The notes below the pieces were generated by a model. The model made no database searches. It had not been told where the DNA came from and worked only from the letters and a program-made list of their open reading frames with translations. From the NCBI GenBank assembly GCA_964019135.1, contig OZ025256.1, forward strand, positions 2,170,001 to 2,234,000: a stretch of 64,000 bases of DNA, written 5' to 3'. Both the position numbers and the translations under genes were made by a program. Below, piece after piece: positions 11,280 through 23,066 of the stretch. Source of the DNA: Arenicola marina (taxonomy: Eukaryota > Annelida > Polychaeta > Arenicolidae). Position 1 is the first letter of the stretch. Each line of letters begins with the position of its first letter.

Positions 11280-11965
11280 TTCCTTTCAGCCGTTGCTCCC
11301 ACCTTGCCTACCTATCTCGTGTGTCTGGTCATGTTAGCATGAAACTATGCTATTGTCTTTTCGCTGGGACAAAAACATGCATGAGTCAAAGGTTGACGAT
11401 AGTGGTTGGTAATAGCTGCAATCATTTTGCTAACTACATTTATTAAAACAGCACTTTCGGAATATACCACGAGAACGATTCTCATTATGACCGTCATTTT
11501 ATTTCTAAATCTGTCAAAGCGTCTGTTGTGGCATCAAATTCGCGACGGACTGGCTGGTCTTCCCAAATACTGACTTGACCGGGGTTTTACAGTCCAGCTC
11601 TAATTTCTTGCAACATTATAATTTTCCAGAATACAACCTAAGAATAACTAGCTTTGTGTATTTAATACAGCAAAAAACATCTTGTGCCCTTTCAAAAAAA
11701 AAAAAAAAAACGTTTCGCCATTTTTCACTTTCGTGGTTTTATGACAATCTACTCAATCATATTACTTGATATCCTCAGGGTTTTATTAATCTATTAATCG
11801 ATTCCACAAAGACTGCATTCATGGTTTTATTCATATCACGTGTATTGATTTTCAGGGTATTAATATTGACTCTTGACTTATTTAGAATAAACTTAAACCA
11901 ATATGGCACAATATAGCCTTCCAGGATGAAAGTGCCGTTAAGCCCCAATCAAATCAAATCAAAAT
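11280..11965. other. Spacer with a retroposon-like 3' tail at about 11929-11963
   Basis: No gene is seen. The string GTGCCGTTAAGCCCCAATC followed by AAATC repeats near 11930-11960 resembles a retroposon 3' end. A similar GTGCCGTTAAACCCAAATC occurs at about 44822. An A run lies at 11695-11710. Confidence 0.4.
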
Positions 11966-11967
11966 AT

Positions 11968-12196
11968 AAAAAAAGTTATAATTGTAACAGAACTCTTTCT
12001 TTTCATCACCTGATTGTATGTGTTATTAGGCTTAGGCTGGGTCCCAGAACTAATTTGTAGAAATGCGCGACGCACTTTTCTTATCGATTTGCGCAGCGCC
12101 ACCCTGGCGAGCAAGTATGAAAATGCATTGAGGACGTAGGCGACAACAGAGATATAATGGAGCCCTAGCGGGAGTGAGTCGGTGGCATAGAGCGTC
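11968..12196 (+). repeat. Dispersed repeat family B, copy 1
   Basis: Shares GTTATAATTGT, TCATCACCTGAT, GTGTTATTAGGC, GCTGGGTCCCAG, CTAATTTGT, ATCGATTTGCGCAGCGC and GTAGGCGACA in order with the reverse complement of 57042-57245. The second half also matches 23418-23552. Three copies, both orientations. No A/B boxes or terminal inverted repeats could be seen, so the class is unknown. Confidence 0.8.
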
Positions 12197-12199
12197 ATG

Positions 12200-15140
12200 G
12201 GGTGTGAGGTCCCAACAGGCCGTGCTGATGCCGTACACGCTCACCACTCTGGTGTACGTCACATGAAATCCGACCCTACACACCGACGTTTTTCGGAACG
12301 CTACGATTGTGTGCGTCCGCGATATTGTGATTCTTGTCCGTGGATATGGGTGAACAGCAAGTTCGAAATCAGTGCTTTCTCTAACGAGAACTTGTTTGGT
12401 TGAATAAAATTGATGATATGCCCATAATTTCCCTCGTTAAGTAAATGTTCACCTTGAAGCAATGGGTGTATTACATGCTGGTGTGTGTTCATCGATCAAT
12501 TCCATCACTTTGATCCATATATGGTTGTCAAGATATTGTCCCAGTATAAATAGAAGTGTAATACTCAATCGATCGATTAATGTAGTTCTACTCCAGTTCG
12601 TTCAGACATTAACATACGAGATTTAGCCCGTTCGTGTCCATTCTATTCTGCTGTCTATGTATCTGCTGACAGTAATAGTTCGTCGGATAACTTGGTCTAT
12701 GTGTCTGCATAATGGGTCGTCGCGCTGTTGTAATCCATTATTCACTGACAATTCATTAGTTTTTTTCTTCATGATGATGGGTCGCCTTATTATTTTACTA
12801 AAGTGCCGCTAACGAAATAATTATGTCAATAATAAATGTTATTATGAAATGCACAGGGATAAACTGATAAACACGATGTTGTATAAAAGACATCAGTGTT
12901 CCTGATGTCAAAATCAATTCATATCATATGAGCATTGCCAATACATATTTGTTTGCACTTGTACCTAGACCGATGAACTAGTACAGCATATAAGAGCCAG
13001 ATAATGTTTAGTACGGATTGTTCAATGCGTGTTCCTAGATGTATGGAGATTAAAATCCCAGATCGAGAGCCCATCGCCAATGTAACTGGCCGCCATTTTG
13101 AACTACAAAATGGACGCCATGCGGGTGATCGAGTCAATGTAGAATGATAGCTTTGGTTCTAAACGTACAATTGCGGGATCAATGAATCCATTTAAAAGCT
13201 AATTATGCATCAAACCGGGCTTTATTGAAAAACAAAATGGCGGCCGTCCACCGCTCAATAATTCCACATCGAAAAGTGAGAAAATAATATATAGCATGTA
13301 CGCAATATACAAGCAGGTGTTTGATTTCTGAACCAAAAGTTATCGATGCGATGGTTACCATTAAACGGTCGCTTCACAGTCATTCCTTGTCAAGATAACC
13401 CAACTGTTAGCAATCACATATGATATTAAAACTCAATATGATGACTATCCCCAAGGCAAACATGAATATGGACTAAGAGATAAATTAGGCTCTGGTATGA
13501 CATTGCTATATAACTATTTGTCAACATGTCTTCCTTGAAACGTTTTCATATTTTACGCTAGCCGTCTACAGTTTAGCTGATCAATTCGACCAGTTTGGCG
13601 AAATTATTCAATGTGTTTTCAGCTTGGACTCGGGGTGTGTGACTGCTTGGTGTTTGCGGACTACGGACACAATGGACAACCCTAGTTACGCGTCATCTCG
13701 GTAGAGGGCGACACCGTCACGTTTTACCGCCACCGTCTGTTCGTGCAGAACTGTTCGCTGTAATGGCAAGGTCGTGTGAAGAGTAAAGTAGCGTCAGGCA
13801 AAAACCTGAACCGAATTTAGCGACATCACCTTCACGGTATATGATGAGTTCGCATAAGTTTTGCGTGTTTCTCCTGCCATGACCCCTGACAAACACAATA
13901 CGTTTTTTGATGCCGGTTTACTGAGGTCAGCCAAGCAGTTTTTTTTTTACATTTTCAGTAACAATTTTGCGAAGGGAATTTTACTGACAGAAAGTATATG
14001 CTATTATAATTTTTTTGGAACATTGCATAACTCGCCTACTCACTATGTCGATTAACGGAAAATCATGAAGCTATAAGTAGCCCAAATCGACAACTTTTAG
14101 GCAGTCTCTTTTCATTTTCATGCATTCTGTGGTCTCTGTTTAGACACCATATCTTACGGGCGATTTTTCAATTTTGAGTGGGGTGGGGGGGGGGGGGTTC
14201 TACAATTTGGTCCTAAACCTTATTTATCTATTACTTTTTCAACGACGACTACACATCACGACGAATACGGATATGGCGGAATCTACTTTATATGGTGATC
14301 AACTTGTACTGTTCAGTTGTGAACTATGTGGGTAAGACAATTCAAATTAATAATTACATCATATGGCACAAGTAAAAAAAGTCAATAAATTATTCTTCCA
14401 ACAAATGTTAAATAACGACTGCAGCATAAACCAATAAAAAAGAACAGGACTTATGGTTCACAATATGACAACAAGGAACCCATACTCCAACCTCGTATTA
14501 GTGAAATATAAGGAACATGTTGTTTATCTCAATCGTTTTGAGTGGCAATATACCGGAGGTGGGACAAAAACAATATTCTTCAGGAATTTTGTTCAGTGGT
14601 AAGCAAATTAGACCCGTGGATGTTACAATTATATGTTTCTAGAAATGCTGCATCATTTAATAAACGAACGCGAGGTTCCGAGAAGACTGAACTCTGAAGC
14701 AAAACAATGACCATATAGTCCTAGGATTGAGATATTTTTTAGTTATATTTGATGGAGCCATAATTATACCTGTGTGAGTTCAGTCCGCTCAGACCCATTC
14801 GCATTCTACCCTGATGTACGGATTCAATGTTTGAGTACCTATCGTGAAGGTCGTTGCGAGAATAAAACTTTGTAATGAAGGAAGGAAGCAATGGAAATCC
14901 TTAATAATCCGGTAAAGTAGGAGACCACTTAATTCATATATCGTGTAACTCCCAAGACGCAATTTGACGCAGACGAACGGCCCCGAGGAGGTTCGCTTTG
15001 AGGTGCTGTCAACCTTTCCTCCTGTATGTACCGCTGGCATCCGGTACATATAATTGCCTGCGCTGCCAGGCGTCTCATGCCTAGCTCGCCACGCTACAGC
15101 GCCCACACCTTCACGTACGCTGGCAGGGGCTGACAACCCA
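12200..15140. other. No gene seen; about 2.9 kb of spacer
   Basis: AT-rich DNA with no long open frame, tandem repeat or RNA-gene motif. The only notable tract is a G run within about 14180-14198. Exons of a split gene shorter than about 60 codons could be missed by eye. Confidence 0.45.
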
Positions 15141-15742
15141 GGGCCTCGTTGGCAAGCGACCGCTAGTCGACTAATGGTTGACGATGTGGCTGCCGAACGG
15201 TGACTAGTCCGACCATCTAGTCGACCGGAACGAACCATGCCGCCACCCACGGTTCCTCTGGTCGATTGTCGTCCAAGGCGGAGGGAAATGAGCAGAAAGT
15301 GGTATTCGCGTCATCTTTGTGGCGTATGCTTGATCTGTTACTTCGTTTGCAAGTTTATATACATTTAAACGTATAAAAATATAGTATGATTAATACATAA
15401 TTGCTTATTTTGCTAATTTATTATGTTTGCTTGTTAAATTTCACCTGATCGAACTACACTGTACGCTCGTTCACAGTAAGTACCCTTATCTCTACTGTTT
15501 AGATTTAGATTTGTTTTTTTGGATGTGGGGGGGGGGGGTCCTTGCTGCACCTCCGGTCGCCAAGCCGATACAGACATAGTGGCGCTCTAGTCAAAGAACA
15601 CGGGGTAAAATGTTATTTCCGCCATGAGACAGATTGTCAACCATTCTCGACTATCCCGCGTTCGGCACAAAGCTGTAAAGCGCAGGCGCAATGGCGAAAT
15701 CTAGGTAAATAGTCGACTAGCTGTCGCTTGCGAACGAGGCCC
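15141..15742. mobile_element. MITE-like element with 33-bp terminal inverted repeats
   Basis: The first 33 bp (15141-15173) and the reverse complement of the last 33 bp (15710-15742) agree at 31 positions: GGGCCTCGTT, then GCAAGCGAC, then GCTAGTCGACTA. The 602-bp body has no transposase frame and contains a G run at about 15527. No exact target-site duplication is visible. The length and inverted ends fit a non-autonomous cut-and-paste DNA transposon; the superfamily is not determined. Confidence 0.75.
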
Positions 15743-16258
15743 AGGAGACGTGCCGGTGTATACCGACAACGACGCGCTACAATGGCTGTCTGCCCCACAC
15801 GGCAGCCGCAGAAAACAATGACCGGCAGACATGATTTCCTTCGGAGCTGTCTCAATGAGGCCGACGCGTAGGGGCAGCCCCCGCCCCCCTCCCCCCCCTT
15901 CCTCCACCCCCAGGAGGGGGTGTTGGTTGCGGGGGGTGGGGCTGGGATACCACTGGGATGAGGCTGCATAGCTTCAGCACACCGACAGCGATGTCGAAAT
16001 TGGCTTTTGCCGTTGGATGATTGCATTTCCTCCTGTCTGGTTACCCTCAGGTTGAATACTTCTTCTCCTAATACACGGGAGGCGGAGAGCAGCTCGCGAT
16101 AAACTCCATCCAATCCACATTCTGGCTGAAGTTCTTACTGCATAGCAATAGATTAAATAGCGATGCTACCAGAACCGTTGCTACGCGAAAATGACGTCAT
16201 CATATAAATGAAACCATTGTTGGTCATAACACGTGAGCGCGTCGTTGGAACGTCGCCA
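15743..16258. other. No gene seen; C/G runs
   Basis: Contains C and G runs at about 15880-15945. A minus-strand open frame of 158 codons crosses the run and the MITE end, so it is not gene-like. Confidence 0.45.
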
Positions 16259-16260
16259 TA

Positions 16261-16458
16261 TGGTTGGTTCTACATTCCAGACGCTATAACCAATTCTGGT
16301 CATATCGTGTCAATGGGAGAAGGAATGGAAGAGCGGAGCCATGACCCCGGGTTTAACCCCCGACACTTTGCGAAGAATGACATGGGATCTTTGATCCTGC
16401 GACCGCGCCAGACATGGCCACAAGCTAGAACCACCGATCCACGTGCAGCTAGGCTGAC
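16261..16458 (-). mobile_element. tRNA-derived SINE, family A
   Basis: In inverse orientation it shows the family A body: GGTTGGTT at the 3' end, CATATCGTGTCAATGGGAGA, GGAGCCATG, CTTTGCGAAGAA, GACATGGGATCTTTGATCCT, CAGACATGGCCA, ACCACCGATCCACGTG. The A-box end of the tRNA-like head is truncated. Confidence 0.8.
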
Positions 16459-16459
16459 T

Positions 16460-16985
16460 TGTGAAATGTCATCATATTTGTCGGCGGGGAAATTGCTTAG
16501 TGAAGTCAGTCTCTTTTTTAAACTAAATTAGATATGTTTTTGGCCAATCTAACGTTACGTTTTTAAAAAGCACACCAAGTCAGGAACGTATGATGACAAC
16601 GGTAACGGTTCTTACCGAAGACTTAGATGTGCGCCGTGGGCAGTCTAATTAGGTCCGGTTGAGACTTCATCCGTGTTTGGCAGGCATAGACATTCTAACG
16701 TCCTCCGGCCACGCCATACTCTCATCACGTGACTCATTTGGATGGTCCAGATGATACACATAACGCCGCGGACATGTCGTGAAAGAGATCAGAGAGCATG
16801 AAGATAAGTTGCCATTGGTCACGAGATCAGCATTGATGCGCAGTATCGAATGGCAGTAACCAGGGTAACGTTTATGACGATGCTATTTCCCCCATCCTGT
16901 TACCTGTTACTCCTTCTACTTGTGTCTATTTGATATTTTTGAGTACATAGAGAAAAGAGAGAAAAGAGACATAGATTTGTGTATA
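16460..16985. other. No gene seen
   Basis: Ordinary spacer between the SINE and the hAT-like element. Confidence 0.45.
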
Positions 16986-16987
16986 TT

Positions 16988-17266
16988 CAGGGGCGGATCT
17001 AGTAATTTGCCAAGGGGGGGGGGGGGGTGGGGGGTGCTCTCTGAAAACTGCCGACCGGGGGCTGTGCTCTCAGAAAAACTTTTGTGACCGGGGGGGGGGG
17101 GGGAGGGCGTGCTCGGAGAAACCGACTTTAACAGTGTATGTTCAGGCTCCCAAGGGGGGTTGGTCTCTGATGATTGGGACTTTAACATGTGTGTTGTATG
17201 TTCTGGTTCCTTCGTAAGGGGTGGGGGTGTAACCCCCCTAACTCCCCCCCCCTAGATCCGCCACTG
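16988..17266. mobile_element. hAT-like MITE, 279 bp
   Basis: Left end CAGGGGCGGATCTAG and right end CTAGATCCGCCACTG are inverted repeats matching at 14 of 15 positions. The interior is G-rich on the left and C-rich on the right. CAG-GGCGGAT ends are known from hAT-group elements in many animals. The flanks share ATATT immediately on both sides, shorter than the 8 bp a hAT target duplication should have, so the superfamily is an inference. It has no coding capacity. Decayed relatives may lie at 5740, 6955 and 25240. Confidence 0.75.
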
Positions 17267-17820
17267 ATATTTATTTTCCGTTGACGTGTTCGCTCATCCG
17301 CAAAATAACCGTCTGTGGGGCAAGCGGGCCCAAGTGATGTATCGACTGTTATTGTAAAGCTGCGAAGTAGTATTTTAGTAGAATAAACCGTGTAAATATT
17401 GTCACATGGGTTTTGATCAGTAAAACGACCACCGAGATAAACAAACAGATATTCCCACATTTTGATATGCCAAAAGTAGCATCGACTACCAACTGCGAGG
17501 ATACGAGATTCAAATATATCTGCCCCCCGCCCCCTGCCCCCCACCCCCCACATCTCGCCCCTGTCAGGCTCTTCTCGAACTAAAGTGGCATGTAACTTGT
17601 TTTATATAATTAGCTTCAGTATCAGCTAATCAAGCTCTAACTCCAGCGTCAGTGCTATTCTCAACACTCAACACGAATCTCTTGGCCTAATTTTGTAAAC
17701 GAAATTCCGTTTGTATTTTGGCAATTATTTCTGATGACTTGATATTTAAATTTCAACTCAACAACTTTTTATCCGAACTGACAAATTTTGGCTAACCGTT
17801 TATAAATGTCGCTAAAATGC
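17267..17820. other. No gene seen
   Basis: Mostly AT-rich. A C-rich tract lies at 17521-17555. No coding or RNA feature is supported. Confidence 0.4.
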
Positions 17821-17854
17821 CCCCCCCCCCCCCCCCCCCCCACACACACACACA
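17821..17854. repeat. Poly-C run followed by (CA)n
   Basis: About 20 C residues followed by a short CA repeat. A second C-rich/CA tract lies at about 18004-18046. Confidence 0.95.
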
Positions 17855-18049
17855 ATACCACTGTTTCCTTGGTCCGGATCCAATACCAATTCTGACAATA
17901 AAATAGGGTGATACTAAATAAACCTGTCCTGGGAACGGGCCTGCATTGCCTGCTTCAAGATATAGGTCTATCCCGTGAGTAGCGGCCATGGATCAACCAG
18001 CCTCCACCCCCCCCCCCCACTCCCCCACCCCCCCACACACACCCGCCTT

Positions 18050-19390
18050 GCCCCACGGCGGCAAATTTTTTTTTTGTTTTTTTTTTATTTAACCCAATGA
18101 AACATTAAAATGGTGTATACGGCATACATAATAGTGACAAAAGCACGGCGGCAAATGGTTCAGCGATGTCCTAAGCCGTGACTGGCGGTGCGACTTCCAA
18201 CCCCTGCGTAACGTGACAAGCCCCTACACGCGGACAGACGCTTCCTGAAAAAAATCCCAGCTTCAGTCTCCATGTTCCAGCTTGTTACATGGTTCACGGT
18301 GACCTGGAAAAAAAGCCATGATGATCGGTACGGCAGTAACTTAATGATGCTTGGTTCAGTCACACGCTCCCCAAAGGCCTACGCCTTAACGTTATCATCT
18401 CATCAGATCTTGCAAGACATCGACAGTCCGCTATTTCTTTTTCTATTCTACTTCAGAGTGTCCGACAAGCCTGTCGGTTTGCTAATTGGATACTCACTAA
18501 ACTATGTGCCATCTGTATGGTAATATATGGTGATAAAAAAAAACATTCGCAACAAATCTGCACGCTATCTGCCAATCTGCATGATTGACATAATAATGCC
18601 ATAATTATATAAAAATGTCAATTGTTTACACGTCTTGCTAGATAGCACCGCATTGCACTCCATGTCCGTATACAGGAAAATTATTATTAATGGTTCAATG
18701 ACGATAAGAATAATATACAAGGGTATTCACTGGCGATAACAGTGTTGATCAGTCTCGAAGAGTTGATTATGAATTCTGACCCGTTGACATTTTTCAAACA
18801 AGTGAAATTAAGAGGTTGTTGGGAACATATAATTTAGCTAAGTAGGGTCATTATGCTTCTGTTATCTAATAAATGCACCGTGCTAACAGCGAACAGCTCA
18901 CTTCCTTACAGTGCTATTGGGAAAACGAACCGTATAATAATAGGCCATTGTCAACTGCCATTTATAGTTCAAAGAAATTGGTGTCATACTATGTCGCGAC
19001 AACGACAAACTCTTTATTAAAATGTGTTTTGGGTATATCAGTGGCAATAACAATACTGTGTTATTCTATATATAATCATGATATGTCTCTGTCCAATGTT
19101 GTTGGTTTATTGTTCGCCATTTTGACGAAGTCAGGCAAATAGTTCAAATTTAACTTTTGTCTTCATCTTTACCTTAAATGTTTGCTGTGTCCTCACAGAA
19201 GTGGAATGCTATTTGGGGTTTCTGTTGTTTGCTTTTTTGATCAATATTTTTTACCAGCTATTTTAAATTTGTGATGTGATTTGTGTAAATTCTAGAAAAC
19301 ACAAGCAAATAAATATTGAACGTGATGCAGTTCCATTCACTGCCCAAACTCACTATTAACCAGACTGAAAGAAGAAGCGCGCGCTTGCTA
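18050..19390. other. No gene seen
   Basis: AT-rich DNA. An 89-codon plus-strand frame at 18873-19142 ends in a hydrophobic stretch but matches nothing I know and is within chance length. Confidence 0.4.
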
Positions 19391-19394
19391 TGCC

Positions 19395-19600
19395 GCCTCG
19401 TCTCCATTGTTTTAGCTGCATCCCATGGCAACTACTACTAGGCAACACTTCCTGCAATATCCTTCTTGTAGCTTGCGTGATGGCCGGCGTTTACGAGGAG
19501 TAATGTTTTCTGTAACAGTAATTTGGGTTATTTGTGCGCTAACCACTACACCAGAGAGGCCACATGACAATGTGGCCAACTTTATGAGGAAGAATAGCAT
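19395..19600 (-). mobile_element. tRNA-headed SINE-like fragment
   Basis: The reverse complement holds TCTCTGGTGTAGTGGTTAGC, close to the 5' half (A box) of tRNA-Glu or tRNA-Asp genes and typical of a SINE head. No B box follows at the expected distance, so it is not a tRNA gene. A 20-bp palindrome GGCCACATGACAATGTGGCC (19558-19577, one central mismatch pair) adjoins the head. Confidence 0.5.
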
Positions 19601-19739
19601 GACATGGACAACTGTCGGCGTGGTTGACCTTTTTCTTGGTTGTTCTTTTGAAGTTTTAGAAAAAAAGTGCACGACAGTCGTTCACGATAATGCAGAGGAA
19701 AAGATTCCCTCTTCTCAGATGTTCTCTCTTTAGAGGATA

Positions 19740-20305
19740 CTTTTTTTATCAAAATGATGTTCTCGCTCCAAGAGTCCTTCTTTTTTCAGATGTAGGCTTA
19801 GGCCTATTTTGCTAAAACGACTGCCCTCGTCTGCCTGGAAGCGCTTTTTGGTTTTTTTAGAGACCATCTTACATTTGTGCGGTACCGAATCCCGTCAGTT
19901 ACATGGATTCATATAACGGTTAGGTAGCCACGTTTACTGCCTCTAGTCCGCAGTTATGTTTTGTTTTTTCAAAAGTCCGCACTGTTTGTGAAAAACTTCA
20001 TTCGAAAAGATATTTTGAAGTAACCAATGCACCCCACCCCACGAAACCACTGACAGATCAGTGGGCGAAGGGCGTGGCAGGGTACGAACATTTCTTGTCG
20101 GAATGGGCTGAGGTTTTTTTCTCATCATAATATTTTGCAGTATGGTGTAAAAAAATATAAAAATATATATTGTTTGACCCATTGACTCACTGTTCAGAAA
20201 TAAATGAGATCAGCGGCAGCAAATCAAGTGGTCGCCTGCTTACGACAACTGTTGGTGTCTCTTCTACAGTCTAGCCACAATATATTTTATTTCAAATTGT
20301 CTTTA
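19740..20305. other. No gene seen
   Basis: Ordinary AT-rich spacer. Confidence 0.4.
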
Positions 20306-20309
20306 GGAT

Positions 20310-20530
20310 TGCTTGAGTGCTCTGGCCACCTGCGAGCCTAAGAGCACGTGGATCGATAGTTCGGGCCCCGCTGTAGCCATGTCTGTGTCGTCGAAGGATA
20401 AAGATCCCATGTCCTTCTTCGCAAAGAGTAAGGGGTTACTCAGGGGACATGGCTCCACTCTCCCTTCCTTCTTCCATTGACGCGATATGACAAAAAAGGG
20501 TTAAAGAGTCCTGAATATACAACCAACCCA
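20310..20530 (+). mobile_element. tRNA-derived SINE, family A
   Basis: One of the better copies. It runs from TTGAGTGCTCTGGCCACCTG through GAGCCTAAGAGCACGTGG, the B-box-like ATAGTTCGGGCCCC, GCCATGTCTGTGT, GATCCCATGTCCTTCTTCGC, CATGGCTCC, CATTGACGCGATATGAC to the 3' end ATATACAACCAACCC. The A box is lost. Confidence 0.85.
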
Positions 20531-20649
20531 ATCCTCTTTTCGAAGAACGTGATCACCACAATTTCGCATTTAGGAACACAACATGAATTGTTACGCAATA
20601 CAAATCTGAACATACGTCAAAGCAGCCGTCATCAATGAACAGTAATAAG

Positions 20650-21320
20650 TGACAGTAAGGGAAACCGGGGCTAGTTCGCCCCCGGGGTGAGTCCGGCCAT
20701 CTTGATTATTATGTTATTCGGTTAAGTAATGTTCGACCAGCTGACAACAGCAGGTCACTTGATTCGTTGCGAGCGTGGAGGGAGAAAACAGGGGCTGTCC
20801 GTTAAACTATCTCGCGACTAGAAGCAGATACATGAAATCAAACTGCGTTAGTAAATTTTTCGCTCGTAGATTTTGTTTGAATTTGCACCATCTGCGGTGT
20901 AGACAAGGCATATTATATATATCATTCAAAAGTACAGGCAATCCCGTATTTAGCGACATTTAGTTCACCCCTGTAATCAGTTTAGGTTTTGTGTGAAACG
21001 AAGTCAAAACTAAAATTACTCGTGGGGCAAGTTCGCCTTCCGACGATGGGACACGTTCGCCTTGTGTAATTTGTGTGGCGACTCCAGCGCGAAAGGTGAA
21101 ATCTGGGTGTAGTGCACTGCCCTTGACTGATTTTTTCTTATGTCGTTCACTTTGGGTATATGGAAGTCTATAAACTTCGTCTTCTTACTTTATCTCTGTC
21201 AAATGGAACTAAATATTTTTCGGACGAAACGAGCATTTCTTAGCAGCGTTGTTCTTGCGGACAAACTTGCCCCATTAAGGGGGCGAACTTACCCAGCATC
21301 GGAACACGTTGGCCACTTTG
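20650..21320. repeat. Region with repeated GGGGCNAGTTCGCC motifs
   Basis: GGGGCTAGTTCGCC occurs at about 20669, GGGGCAAGTTCGCC at about 21023, and inverse-orientation relatives lie at about 21268-21293. Both orientations occur within 650 bp, which suggests a decayed inverted-repeat element. Its boundaries are not clear. Confidence 0.4.
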
Positions 21321-21656
21321 TCTTTGTGTCTTTGGTGATAAATTATGTTGTAAACAATCCACAATTGTCAAATAATGCTAGTCTCTTCGCCGAGATATGT
21401 ACCTACACAGTAGTGTCACCTTAAGAAGCTATTTCTCGAGTCTACCAATGACGTCACCTTATTTGCATATGAATAGAGCCAATTTCATAGTGTTCCAAAG
21501 AACTAAGTTCCAGTCACTACATAAAGGCCACATCAGATCCACAGGACCACGGGTAGCACAGGCTCCGACAACTCACGGAAGGTGGAATGGCTTCTGTATA
21601 TCACCCACCGGTGTACCTGGCGCCAAAATCGCAGGATTTGCCAAGCAGAATGGGAA

Positions 21657-23066
21657 TTGCTGACACATCGCTGGGGGTCTGCTGACACATCGCGGGGGTC
21701 TGCTGACACATCGCGGGGGTCTGCTGACACATCGCTGGGGGTCTGCTGACACATCGCTGGGGGTCTGCTGACACATCGCTGGGGGTCTGCTGACACATCG
21801 CGGGGGGTCTGCTGACACATCGCGGGGGGTCTGCTGACACATCGCGGGGGGTCTGCTGACACATCGCGGGGGGTCTGCTGACACATCGCGGGGGGTCTGC
21901 TGACACATCGCTGGGGGTCTGCTGACACATCGCGGGGGGTCTGCTGACACATCGCTGGGGGTCTGCTGACACATCGCTGGGGGTCTGCTGACACATCGCT
22001 GGGGGTCTGCTGACACATCGCGGGGGGTCTGCTGACACATCGCTGGGGGTCTGCTGACACATCGCGGGGGGTCTGCTGACACATCGCTGGGGGTCTGCTG
22101 ACACATTGCTGGGGGTCTGCTGACACATCGCTGGGGGTCTGCTGACACATCGCTGGGGGTCTGCTGACGCATCGCTGGGGGTCTGCTGACACATCGCTGG
22201 GGGTCTGCTGACACATCGCTGGGGGTCTGCTGACACATCGCGGGGGGTCTGCTGACACATCGCTGGGGGTCTGCTGACACATCGCTGGGGGTCTGCTGAC
22301 ACATCGCTGGGGGTCTGCTGACACATCGCTGGGGGTCTGCTGACACATCGCTGGGGGTCTGCTGACACATCGCTGGGGGTCTGCTGACACATCGCTGGGG
22401 GTCTGCTGACACATCGCTGGGGGTCTGCTGACACATCGCTGGGGGTCTGCTGACACATCGCTGGGGGTCTGCTGACACATCGCGGGGGGTCTGCTGACAC
22501 ATCGCTGGGGGTCTGCTGACACATCGCTGGGGGTCTGCTGACACATCGCTGGGGGTCTGCTGACACATCGCTGGGGGTCTGCTGACACATCGCTGGGGGT
22601 CTGCTGACACATCGCTGGGGGTCTGCTGACACATCGCTGGGGGTCTGCTGACACATCGCTGGGGGTCTGCTGACACATCGCTGGGGGTCTGCTGACACAT
22701 CGCGGGGGGTCTGCTGACACATCGCGGGGGGTCTGCTGACACATCGCTGGGGGTCTGCTGACACATCGCGGGGGGTCTGCTGACACATCGCTGGGGGTCT
22801 GCTGACACATCGCTGGGGGTCTGCTGACACATCGCGGGGGGTCTGCTGACACATCGCGGGGGGTCTGCTGACACATCGCTGGGGGTCTGCTGACACATCG
22901 CTGGGGGTCTGCTGACACATCGCTGGGGGTCTGCTGACACATCGCTGGGGGTCTGCTGACACATCGCGGGGGGTCTGCTGACACATCGCGGGGGGTCTGC
23001 TGACACATCGCTGGGGGTCTGCTGACACATCGCGGGGGGTCTGCTGACACATCGCGGGGGGTCTGA
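21657..23066. repeat. 22-bp minisatellite, about 64 copies
   Basis: Unit CTGCTGACACATCGCTGGGG plus GT. Almost all copies are 22 bp; two near the left edge (about 21680-21722) are 21 bp. Nearly all variation is a two-state change at one position (CGCTGGGG or CGCGGGGG), with only a few other substitutions such as GACGCATC (about 22167) and CATTGCTG (about 22105). Because 22 is not a multiple of three and no frame contains a stop, all three minus-strand frames stay open across the array. The flanking unique sequence gives no sign of a gene, so I do not call it coding. Confidence 0.97.

Noticed and set aside
14789-15250. 153-codon minus-strand frame as a gene
   Set aside because: It runs across the left end of the MITE at 15141, so its N-terminal third is transposon DNA.
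21657-23066. CRISPR array
   Set aside because: Units are contiguous with no unique spacers, and the setting is eukaryotic.
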